NCBI GenBank assembly: GCA_002483265.1
Contig: DLHO01000026.1
Location: forward strand, 162,446-226,445
DNA from: Flavobacteriales bacterium UBA7666
GTDB lineage: Bacteria > Bacteroidota > Bacteroidia > Flavobacteriales_D > Crocinitomicaceae
Length of the DNA stretch: 64,000 nucleotides
Reading direction: 5' to 3'
Shown piece by piece: positions 52,304 through 58,843 of this stretch. The translations under genes and the position numbers were made by a program. Below the pieces are notes generated by a model. The model had not been told where the DNA came from. It worked only from the letters and a program-made list of their open reading frames with translations, and made no database searches. Positions within the stretch are counted from its first letter, which is position 1. The number at the start of each line of letters is the position of its first letter.

Positions 52304-53503
52304 TTATCTGATTGTTCCAGGATAAATTTCCAACGCTTTTTCCAAACAAACAACTGCTTTTTTCAAAGAATCCTGATTTAGTACATATGCAATACGTGCT
52401 TCCTGCATTCCTGCACCTGGTGTGGAGTAGAATCCATTTGCAGGAGCCATCATAACGGTTTGTCCTTCGTATTCAAAATCCTCCAATAACCATTGACAGA
52501 ATTTTTCTGCATTATCTACCGGGAATTTAGCCACGCAGTAGAAAGCACCACTAGGTTTGGGGCAAAATACTCCCGGAATATTATTTAATCCGTCAACCAT
52601 AATATTTCTGCGTTCAACGTATTCTGAAACAACATCGTCGAAATAAGATTGCGGTGTATTTAAAGCAGCTTCAGAAGCAATCTGATCAACGGTCGGAGGA
52701 GAAAGCCGCGCTTGTCCGAATTTCAAAACAGCAGCCATTACTTCCTTATTTTTAGAAACTAACGCTCCGATTCGTGCTCCACACATTGAATAACGTTTGG
52801 AAACAGAATCAATCATGATTACATTATTTTCAATTCCTTCTAAATTCAAAACAGAAAAAGGTTGTGCACCATCGTAACAGAATTCGCGGTAAACCTCGTC
52901 TGCAAATAAGAACAAATCGTGTTTCTTAACAATGTCACGTAATTGTTCCAATTCTTCTTTGCTGTATAAGTAACCTGTTGGATTTCCAGGATTACAAATA
53001 ACAATTGCTTTTGTTTTCGGAGTGATTTTAGCTTCGATCTCAGAAACCGGAGGTAAAGCAAATCCGCTTTCAATAGTAGAAGTAACCGGAACAACTGTTA
53101 AACCAGCAGTTACAGCAAAACCATTGTAGTTTGCGTAAAAGGGTTCAGGAATAATCACTTCATCTCCCGGATTACAAGTAGTCATGAATCCAAAGATCAA
53201 AGCTTCGGATCCACCTGTTGTGATGATAATATCTTCTGTATTTACAGGAAGACCTCCTTTTCTATATGTCTCAGCCAATTTCGTTCTGTAAGATTCAAAA
53301 CCTGCAGAGTGACTGTATTCAATTACTTTATGATCAAAATTACGAATAGCATCTAAAGCTACTTGTGGTGTTTCAATATCGGGTTGACCTATGTTCAAGT
53401 GGTAAACAGTTTTCCCGGCTTTTTTAGCTTTTTCAGCAAATGGAACCAATTTACGAATTGGCGATGCTGGCATGTCAATGGCTTTTTGGGCAATTTTCGG
53501 CAT
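52304..53503 (-). CDS. Class I/II aminotransferase (aspartate aminotransferase-like)
   Basis: 399 residues of PLP fold-type I. YHLNIGQPDIETP, TTGGSEALIFGF, VICNPGNPTGYLYSKEEL, the Asp and Tyr of LFADEVYREFCYDG, the Schiff-base lysine in SVSKRYSMCGARIG, and a C-terminal Arg in EARIAYVLN. It probably interconverts aspartate or aromatic amino acids and 2-oxoacids; substrate is not certain. No gap separates it from the CorC-type gene, so the two are co-transcribed. Confidence 0.9.
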   Translation of the reverse strand: MPKIAQKAIDMPASPIRKLVPFAEKAKKAGKTVYHLNIGQPDIETPQVALDAIRNFDHKVIEYSHSAGFESYRTKLAETYRKGGLPVNTEDIIITTGGSEALIFGFMTTCNPGDEVIIPEPFYANYNGFAVTAGLTVVPVTSTIESGFALPPVSEIEAKITPKTKAIVICNPGNPTGYLYSKEELEQLRDIVKKHDLFLFADEVYREFCYDGAQPFSVLNLEGIENNVIMIDSVSKRYSMCGARIGALVSKNKEVMAAVLKFGQARLSPPTVDQIASEAALNTPQSYFDDVVSEYVERRNIMVDGLNNIPGVFCPKPSGAFYCVAKFPVDNAEKFCQWLLEDFEYEGQTVMMAPANGFYSTPGAGMQEARIAYVLNQDSLKKAVVCLEKALEIYPGTIR

Positions 53504-53526
53504 TTCTTTCTTTATTTTGAGGACAA

Positions 53527-53534
53527 CAAAAGTA
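53527..53534 (-). promoter_or_regulatory. -7 promoter element TACTTTTG
   Basis: Exact TAnnTTTG on the minus strand, 23 bases before the aminotransferase start. Confidence 0.55.
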
Positions 53535-53577
53535 CAGGAAATGTTGACATATGCATAAAAATCCTAATTTTTACATC

Positions 53578-54348
53578 ATGAAAAAACAGGGAATTCTACT
53601 TCTATGTGGATTATTGATAGGCGCTTGCTCGGAATCTGTGAAATCTGAAAATTCAGATAAAGAGAAAGAAGTTTCTAAGGAAGCTGAATTTGAAGCGGAA
53701 AAAGAAGAAAAACAGGAAGTTTTGACTGATAAATTCATTCTTCACAAGGGAGATACCTTGGTTTGTGTGGATCATTTCAATCAAAATATTTGGTGGGAAT
53801 TGAAATATGCTACAAAAGATAATTTCATGCACCGGATTTTATATGATACGCTTCAAAAAGTATATGTTCAAATAGATGTTGCAAGAAAATTAGCGCGGTC
53901 TCAGGAATATTTGACGGGAAGAGATCCAAATTATCATTTATTAGTATACGATGGACTTCGACCTTTAAGCGTGCAATGGGAAATGTGGAATGCGTTGGAT
54001 TCAATTCCGGTTTTGAGAAGAGGATTGTTTGTTAGCAATCCGCGAAATGGGAGTGTTCACAATTATGGAGCGGCTGTAGATTTGACCATTTGCAATTCGA
54101 AAAGGAAACCCTTGGATATGGGAGCAGGGTATGACGACATGCGTAAAATAGCTTATCCGTCTTTGGAATCTGAGTTTTTGGCAACGGGAGAACTTACTGT
54201 ACAACAGATCGATAACCGAAAATTACTCCGTAGGACTCTGAAAAGTCAGGGCTTTTCAAATATCCCAACTGAATGGTGGCATTTCAATGAACTTCCAAGA
54301 CCTGTTGTGAAAGGGAAATATCAGGTGGTTTTGTGTGAATTAGATTAA
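53578..54348 (+). CDS. D-Ala-D-Ala dipeptidase-like lipoprotein (M15D)
   Basis: 256 residues from the ATG at 53578, the first start that yields a lipoprotein signal (LLLCGLLIGAC, lipidated C17); the frame is open 9 codons earlier. After a Glu/Lys-rich linker the M15 domain has SVHNYGAAVDLTI (His and Asp zinc ligands) and EWWHFN (Glu base and His ligand), as in VanX/DdpX. It would cut D-Ala-D-Ala or similar dipeptides in the periplasm for peptidoglycan turnover. Vancomycin resistance is not implied without vanH/vanA. Confidence 0.88.
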   Translation: MKKQGILLLCGLLIGACSESVKSENSDKEKEVSKEAEFEAEKEEKQEVLTDKFILHKGDTLVCVDHFNQNIWWELKYATKDNFMHRILYDTLQKVYVQIDVARKLARSQEYLTGRDPNYHLLVYDGLRPLSVQWEMWNALDSIPVLRRGLFVSNPRNGSVHNYGAAVDLTICNSKRKPLDMGAGYDDMRKIAYPSLESEFLATGELTVQQIDNRKLLRRTLKSQGFSNIPTEWWHFNELPRPVVKGKYQVVLCELD

Positions 54349-54447
54349 AAAGTGGATAGATAAAAATCATTAGCACATTGTTTTTTTAATGGATAAAAAA
54401 AATAATTACATGATAATCAAATAGTTGTGTTTATATAGTCTAGTTGT

Positions 54448-54466
54448 CCGATAGAATATATAGGAA
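54448..54466. promoter_or_regulatory. Operator-like TCCTAT element before the TonB receptor gene
   Basis: CCGATAGAATATATAGGAA: on the minus strand TTCCTATATATTCTATCGG, similar to the inverted repeat at 57717-57735. It lies 16 bases upstream of the -33 element at 54482. Between the VanX-like gene and the TonB gene (about 320 bases) I see only this site, the promoter, and a leader with a weak ACCTG/CAGGT hairpin (54557-54572). Confidence 0.4.
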
Positions 54467-54481
54467 ATAATTGTCAGTTTT

Positions 54482-54513
54482 CTTGTCCAGCAAAAAAAGT
54501 GTCATTTACTTTG
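54482..54513 (+). promoter_or_regulatory. Promoter of the TonB receptor gene
   Basis: CTTG (54482-54485), 20-base spacer, TTACTTTG (54506-54513). The leader is about 150 bases. The sulfite-reductase operon promoter has the same sequence elements and the same spacing. Confidence 0.6.
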
Positions 54514-54671
54514 TCGTGTCAATACAAAAAAACACCTTCTAATATATAAGACCGAAACCTGGTTATTCAGGTAGCAATGACAACAACTTGTTCAGTTTCT
54601 GAGCCAGATGTGGATTGATTTGTCCAAAATAGAGGAGATGTTTTGAATGCGAAAATCAAACAAATGAATGT

Positions 54672-57209
54672 ATGAAAACACGATTACTAACTGGATTACT
54701 GATGGCTTTTGTCAATTTGAATGTGGCGGCTCAAACAACACTTCAAGGGAAAATAGTGGATGAATCCGGTCAATCTATTCCAAATTCCAGAATTACTTTA
54801 CTCACTTCGGGTAAAACGTACTTGAGCGATTCTTTAGGGAGTTTTTCCATTGAAACATCGGAGAACTATCCCGTTTCAGTCAAATTTCACTCACCCGGAT
54901 TTCAAAGTTCGAGCGTGGATATATCCGAAAATTCAGGATTTCCATTGAGAATTAGCCTGAAAGAAGAATCCTTGTCGGAAGTGATTGTCTCAGCAAGACG
55001 AAGAGAAGAAACTGCTCAGGATCTTCCCATTCCGATCTCAGTTGTTACGGGAGCTGCGGTTGCCGAGTCAGGATCCTTTAATGTGAATCGGGTGAAAGAG
55101 TTGGTGCCGTCTGTCCAGCTTTATTCTTCCAATCCTCGAAACACGACTTTGAATATTCGTGGTTTGGGCTCCACTTTCGGCTTGACGAATGACGGAATAG
55201 ATCCTGGAGTTGGATTTTATGTCGATGGAGTCTATTATGCAAGGCCGGCAGCTACGACTTTGGATTTTATCGATGTGGAGCAGATTGAAGTGTTGAGAGG
55301 TCCACAAGGAACTTTATTTGGTAAAAACACAACAGCAGGTTCGTTCAATATTACCAGTAAAAAAGCTGAATTTACTCCTGGAGCAAACTTTGAATTGAGC
55401 TACGGGAATTATGGTTATATCCAGGCAAAAGCATCTATAACAGGTCCTCTCGGCAAAAAGATTGCGGCAAGAGCTTCCTTCTCCGGGACACAGCGAAATG
55501 GAACAATTTACAATGTTTCAACTGGGAAATATACCAACGACATGAATAATCAAGGTGTGCGGCTTCAATTTCTATATAAAGTGACGGAAAAAGTCAATGT
55601 AACACTTGCAGGAGATTATTCACGTCAGCGACCGGATGGATATGCACAGGTGATTGCGGGAGTGGTTCAAACCAAACGAGCTGCATACAGGCAATTCAAT
55701 CAGATCATTTCAGATTTGAATTATTCCCTACCAAGTGAAAATGCGTTCGACCGGAAAATAGATCACAATACGACCTGGAAATCGAATCAGGATTTAGGCG
55801 GTGTTTCACTAACAGCCGATTTCAAACTTGGAAAAGGAAAAATAACATCCTCTACAGCCTGGAGGTTTTGGGACTGGAATCCTTCAAATGACCGCGATTT
55901 CACAGGTTTGGATGTACTAACAATTTCACAAGCACCGTCTAAGCACCAACAATGGTCGCAGGAAGTCCGCTATGCAGGAGATTGGGGAAAACGGTTGAGT
56001 GGTGTAGTTGGATTGTATGTAATCGGGCAGGAACTAAAAGGTTCACAAAAAGAGGAAAGCGGGAAGGATCAATGGCGTTTTGCGAAAAGCTCCACCAGTT
56101 CCTTGTGGCAAACTCCCGGTTTATTCAATGGATATGGAATTAACACCACTTCGAAGTTAAATACATGGAGTGCCTCTGTTTTCGGACAATTGGATTGGAA
56201 ACTGGCAAAAAATCTCCATTTATTGACGGGGCTTCGATTCAATTACGATGCGAAGGAAGTTTATTTTGACAGGAAAACTTATGGAGGGTTGGAAACCAAC
56301 GATCTTGCTCTGATAGCTTTAAAGAAGCAGGTCTATACCGATCAGAATTTTCATGCAAAGACGGAGAATTCCAATTTGTCAGGACAATTGACACTATCCT
56401 ATAAACCTATCCGACAAATTACGGCCTACGGGACATTTTCCACCAGTTATAAGCCTGTTGGTTTGAATTTAGGAGGATTACCAACCGAGTCAGGCAGGGT
56501 CATGACAGAATTGGCGATCATTCGTCCGGAATTTGTCCAACATGCTGAAATTGGTATCAAAACAGCTCCAACCAGAAACTTTACGTTGAACATTACAGCA
56601 TTTGATTCGGAGATCAAAGATTATCAAACGCAAGTTCAAACAGCTGAAGTAGGAGTAAATCGCGGGTATTTGGCAAATGCTGAAAAAGTACGTGTTCTCG
56701 GATTGGAACTGGATGGAAACCTGCGCTTCAATGAATCAATTTCATTCTATGCAAATGCGGCTTACACGGAAGGTCGATACATCAAATTTGAAAATGCACC
56801 GGTTCCTTTGGAAGAAACAGGAGGTGCAAGTGCGTTTAAGGATATTTCAGGTTCCAGACTTCCGGGTATTTCCAAATGGATTGGTTCAATTGGAGCAGAG
56901 TTCAGTTTGAAAGGAAATCTATTGAAATGGGGTGGACGTTATTTCCTGGCACTTGATTCATATTCACGTTCGTCATTTTCTTCCAGCTCTTCGGAATCGG
57001 CTTACTTGAATGTTTCAGGGTACTCCTTATTGAATGGGCGTATCGGATTTAGAGCGAAGGAAGGTGTTTCAGTATTCATTTGGGCTAGAAATATCGGGAA
57101 TAAGGATTACTACGAACAATTACTCGTTGCTGCAGGAAATGCGGGACAGTTTGCAGGAGTATTGGGAGATCCGGTAACTTATGGTCTAACAATTAAATAT
57201 GTATTTTAA
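54672..57209 (+). CDS. TonB-dependent outer-membrane receptor
   Basis: 845 residues: signal peptide, a carboxypeptidase-like regulatory domain (about 25-105, LQGKIVDESGQSIPNSRITLL), then plug (SEVIVSARRREETAQDLPIPISVVTG, LNIRGLGSTFG, VEQIEVLRGPQGTLFGKNTTAGSFNITSKK) and a beta-barrel ending GLTIKYVF. It imports a ligand across the outer membrane using TonB energy. The ligand is unknown; its shared promoter layout with the sulfur operon suggests a sulfur source or the iron needed for siroheme/Fe-S enzymes. No SusD partner. Confidence 0.9.
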   Translation: MKTRLLTGLLMAFVNLNVAAQTTLQGKIVDESGQSIPNSRITLLTSGKTYLSDSLGSFSIETSENYPVSVKFHSPGFQSSSVDISENSGFPLRISLKEESLSEVIVSARRREETAQDLPIPISVVTGAAVAESGSFNVNRVKELVPSVQLYSSNPRNTTLNIRGLGSTFGLTNDGIDPGVGFYVDGVYYARPAATTLDFIDVEQIEVLRGPQGTLFGKNTTAGSFNITSKKAEFTPGANFELSYGNYGYIQAKASITGPLGKKIAARASFSGTQRNGTIYNVSTGKYTNDMNNQGVRLQFLYKVTEKVNVTLAGDYSRQRPDGYAQVIAGVVQTKRAAYRQFNQIISDLNYSLPSENAFDRKIDHNTTWKSNQDLGGVSLTADFKLGKGKITSSTAWRFWDWNPSNDRDFTGLDVLTISQAPSKHQQWSQEVRYAGDWGKRLSGVVGLYVIGQELKGSQKEESGKDQWRFAKSSTSSLWQTPGLFNGYGINTTSKLNTWSASVFGQLDWKLAKNLHLLTGLRFNYDAKEVYFDRKTYGGLETNDLALIALKKQVYTDQNFHAKTENSNLSGQLTLSYKPIRQITAYGTFSTSYKPVGLNLGGLPTESGRVMTELAIIRPEFVQHAEIGIKTAPTRNFTLNITAFDSEIKDYQTQVQTAEVGVNRGYLANAEKVRVLGLELDGNLRFNESISFYANAAYTEGRYIKFENAPVPLEETGGASAFKDISGSRLPGISKWIGSIGAEFSLKGNLLKWGGRYFLALDSYSRSSFSSSSSESAYLNVSGYSLLNGRIGFRAKEGVSVFIWARNIGNKDYYEQLLVAAGNAGQFAGVLGDPVTYGLTIKYVF

Positions 57210-57212
57210 ACT

Positions 57213-57237
57213 CCTATTAAAATAGTAGTACATTTGT
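57213..57237 (+). promoter_or_regulatory. Rrf2 gene promoter with internal palindrome
   Basis: TCCTATTAAAATAG (57213-57226), containing the palindrome CTATT-AA-AATAG, overlaps the spacer upstream of TACATTTG (57230-57237). The -7 element ends 3 bases before the ATG at 57241, so the mRNA should be leaderless and the palindrome is well placed for autoregulation. Confidence 0.55.
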
Positions 57238-57240
57238 TGC

Positions 57241-57696
57241 ATGATACCAAAGAGATCCAAATATGCCATTCAGGCCTTAAAGTGTTTAGCGAAAGTATAT
57301 CGCGATAAGAAACATTTGTCCATTGCCACGATTGCAGAAGAAGAAAATATCCCGCGAAAGTTTCTGGAGGCGATACTTTTACAACTGCGAAATGGTGGCA
57401 TGGTTGGAAGTAAGATGGGGGCGAATGGTGGTTATTTCTTGGTGAAACACCCGGATGAAATTGTATTGAGTAGTATCATTCGCGTAACCGGTGGACCAAT
57501 TGCCTTGTTGCCATGTGTGAGCTTAAATTTTTACGAGGAATGCATCGAATGCCCGCATGAAGAATTGTGTGGATTACATGATGTGATGCTGGAAGTACGT
57601 GAAGCGAGCATTCATATTTTATCCAAAACAAGTTTGGCTGATTTAATTTTGCGTGAAAAAAAACTAATGAGAAAATCTGAAAGCAAACGTAAATAG
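57241..57696 (+). CDS. Rrf2 family transcriptional regulator
   Basis: 151 residues. Winged helix at about 1-75 (SKYAIQALKCLAKVYRDKKHLSIATIAEEENIPRKFLEAILLQLRNGGMVGSKMGANGGYFLVKHPDEI). A Cys group follows (CVSLNFYEECIECPHEELCGL) that may hold an Fe-S cluster as in IscR-type members, though CymR-type proteins in this family sense cysteine through CysK instead. Placed between the TonB receptor and the sulfate-assimilation operon, it is the likely local regulator. Confidence 0.9.
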   Translation: MIPKRSKYAIQALKCLAKVYRDKKHLSIATIAEEENIPRKFLEAILLQLRNGGMVGSKMGANGGYFLVKHPDEIVLSSIIRVTGGPIALLPCVSLNFYEECIECPHEELCGLHDVMLEVREASIHILSKTSLADLILREKKLMRKSESKRK

Positions 57697-57716
57697 GGCA
57701 TTTTTTTGATTTTAAT

Positions 57717-57735
57717 TCCTATTTATCCGATAGGA
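57717..57735. promoter_or_regulatory. Operator-like inverted repeat TCCTAT-N7-ATAGGA
   Basis: Perfect 6-7-6 inverted repeat (57717-57722 and 57730-57735), 25 bases upstream of the -33 element of the sulfur operon. Half-sites recur before the TonB and Rrf2 genes, so an Rrf2 binding site is a fair guess. Confidence 0.5.
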
Positions 57736-57760
57736 GTAATGGAAAATAAATTCATTTTTC

Positions 57761-57792
57761 CTTGTTCATTTAAAATTCAGCCCTTTACTTTG
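57761..57792 (+). promoter_or_regulatory. Promoter of the sulfate-assimilation operon
   Basis: CTTG (57761-57764), 20-base spacer, TTACTTTG (57785-57792). Transcription would start near 57799, 17 bases before the leader-peptide ATG. Confidence 0.65.
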
Positions 57793-57815
57793 CACCATTA
57801 AATAAAAAACGAAAG

Positions 57816-57887
57816 ATGATCCAAAGAAACTTCATGCTTCAAATGCAGATGTGCTGTATGTCCCAAAAGGAAATGCGGAAGGAATAG
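57816..57887 (+). CDS. Met/Cys-rich leader peptide of the sulfur operon
   Basis: A 23-codon open frame, ATG at 57816 and TAG at 57885. The peptide has Met at positions 1, 7, 10, 12, 15 and 20 and Cys at 13 and 14, with the core MLQMQMCCMSQ: 8 of 23 residues contain sulfur. It lies between the promoter and an intrinsic terminator ahead of genes for sulfite reduction. A purine-rich GAAAG precedes the ATG. As in trp- or his-type leaders, slow translation of the Met-Cys-Cys-Met core should report shortage of charged tRNA-Cys or tRNA-Met. Reading it as a functional leader is inference, strongly supported by the context. Confidence 0.75.
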   Translation: MIQRNFMLQMQMCCMSQKEMRKE

Positions 57888-57945
57888 TTATAAATTAACA
57901 ATTGAGTTATAACCCTTCTTTCGCTTGTCGGAAGAAGGGTTTTTT
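57875..57945 (+). promoter_or_regulatory. Transcription attenuator with competing antiterminator
   Basis: Terminator: AACCCTTCTT (57911-57920) pairs with AAGAAGGGTT (57932-57941), followed by TTTTTATT. Competing pair: GCGGAAGGA (57875-57883), the end of the leader reading frame, pairs with TTCTTTCGC (57916-57924) through 9 contiguous base pairs, two of them G-U, consuming half of the terminator's left arm. A ribosome at the leader stop covers 57875-57883 and lets the terminator form; one stalled at codons 10-15 (57843-57860) leaves it free. A TTATAA pair (57888-57893, 57907-57912) gives a further alternative. Confidence 0.7.
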
Positions 57946-57968
57946 ATTGTCATTAATTAAAGAAAAAA

Positions 57969-58841
57969 ATGAAAAAAGTATATATCAACGAATATGGTCC
58001 AAGAGTTTCAGCAGCAGTTTACGGTTTCTGGAGATGGACAGAAGAGGATTTGGCGGATTCAAAGAAGTTTGAAGAAATCGTTTTGTTTACAAGGGAATTA
58101 GGAATCGACACTTATGACTTGAGTTCAAGTGGTGGACAATTGGAAACCCAATTCGGTAAATTAATTGAATCAGGTGCGATCAATCAATCGGAATTGATTC
58201 TCTCAACAAAAGTTGGACAACGAGAATACTCCGGAGCTTATGGTAGTGGAATTTACTATGATTTAAGCCCACAACACATTACAAAAAGTGTAGAACAATC
58301 TTTGAGTCGCTTGAAACGAGATAAAATTGATATTCTCATCTTGGAGAATTTTGATTTCCTTTCCAATTTTGAACAAACTGCTTCGGCATTATTGAAATTA
58401 CAGCGCAGTGGAAAAATCTCATACATAGGTGTTTCGAATTTCAATGTGTTTCAACAACGTTTACTTTCAGCATCTCTTTCACAACCCATTATAACCAATC
58501 ATTTGGAGTTAAATCTCCTTCAATCTGAAGCCCTGCACGATGGAAGATTTGATTTTATTAGGGAGCAACACAGTCGTGCCTTAGCTTTTTCTCCTTTGGC
58601 TGATGGTCGGATTCTACTGGGAGAAGATGCTCAAGCAGTAAAATTGCGTCTGGCATTGATCGAAATCGGTAAGAAGTATGAGGCAAACGTAGAACAAATT
58701 GCAGTTGCTTGGTTGAATAAATTAGGAGCTCTTCCAATTATTGGAAGTAAGGAAAAACGTCGTATCCAAAATGCTGCGACAGCTCACACGTTTGAATTGA
58801 CCCAAGAAGACTGGTACTTTCTTTACAATGCCACAAAATAA
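57969..58841 (+). CDS. Aldo/keto-reductase-like protein lacking catalytic Tyr and His
   Basis: 290 residues with the AKR barrel order of the YdhF group (VYGFWRWTEEDL, LSRLKRDKIDILIL, SGKISYIGVSNF, PIIGSKEKRRIQNAA). The active site is altered. The usual D..D-x-YG loop reads DLSSSGGQ, without the catalytic Tyr, and the usual LLIHRPDP reads LILENFDF, with Glu for the His; the Lys (STKVGQ) remains. NADPH-binding residues near the end look kept. First full gene after the attenuator, 3 bases before the sulfite reductase. A binding or regulatory role is more likely than normal reductase activity. Confidence 0.82.
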   Translation: MKKVYINEYGPRVSAAVYGFWRWTEEDLADSKKFEEIVLFTRELGIDTYDLSSSGGQLETQFGKLIESGAINQSELILSTKVGQREYSGAYGSGIYYDLSPQHITKSVEQSLSRLKRDKIDILILENFDFLSNFEQTASALLKLQRSGKISYIGVSNFNVFQQRLLSASLSQPIITNHLELNLLQSEALHDGRFDFIREQHSRALAFSPLADGRILLGEDAQAVKLRLALIEIGKKYEANVEQIAVAWLNKLGALPIIGSKEKRRIQNAATAHTFELTQEDWYFLYNATK

Positions 58842-58843
58842 TC

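Noticed and set aside
53578..54348. Vancomycin resistance from the VanX-like protein
   Set aside because: It is a lipoprotein of the M15D family without vanH/vanA or regulator genes; peptidoglycan turnover is the simpler reading.
54577..54618. 13-codon frame with one Cys in the TonB gene leader, considered as a second leader peptide
   Set aside because: Only one sulfur residue besides the start Met, no intrinsic terminator follows it, and the ACCTG/CAGGT hairpin is weak; not separable from chance.
54514..54671. Possible SAM or other riboswitch in the TonB receptor leader
   Set aside because: The 5' leader shows no multi-helix junction or conserved core that I recognise; only short hairpins.
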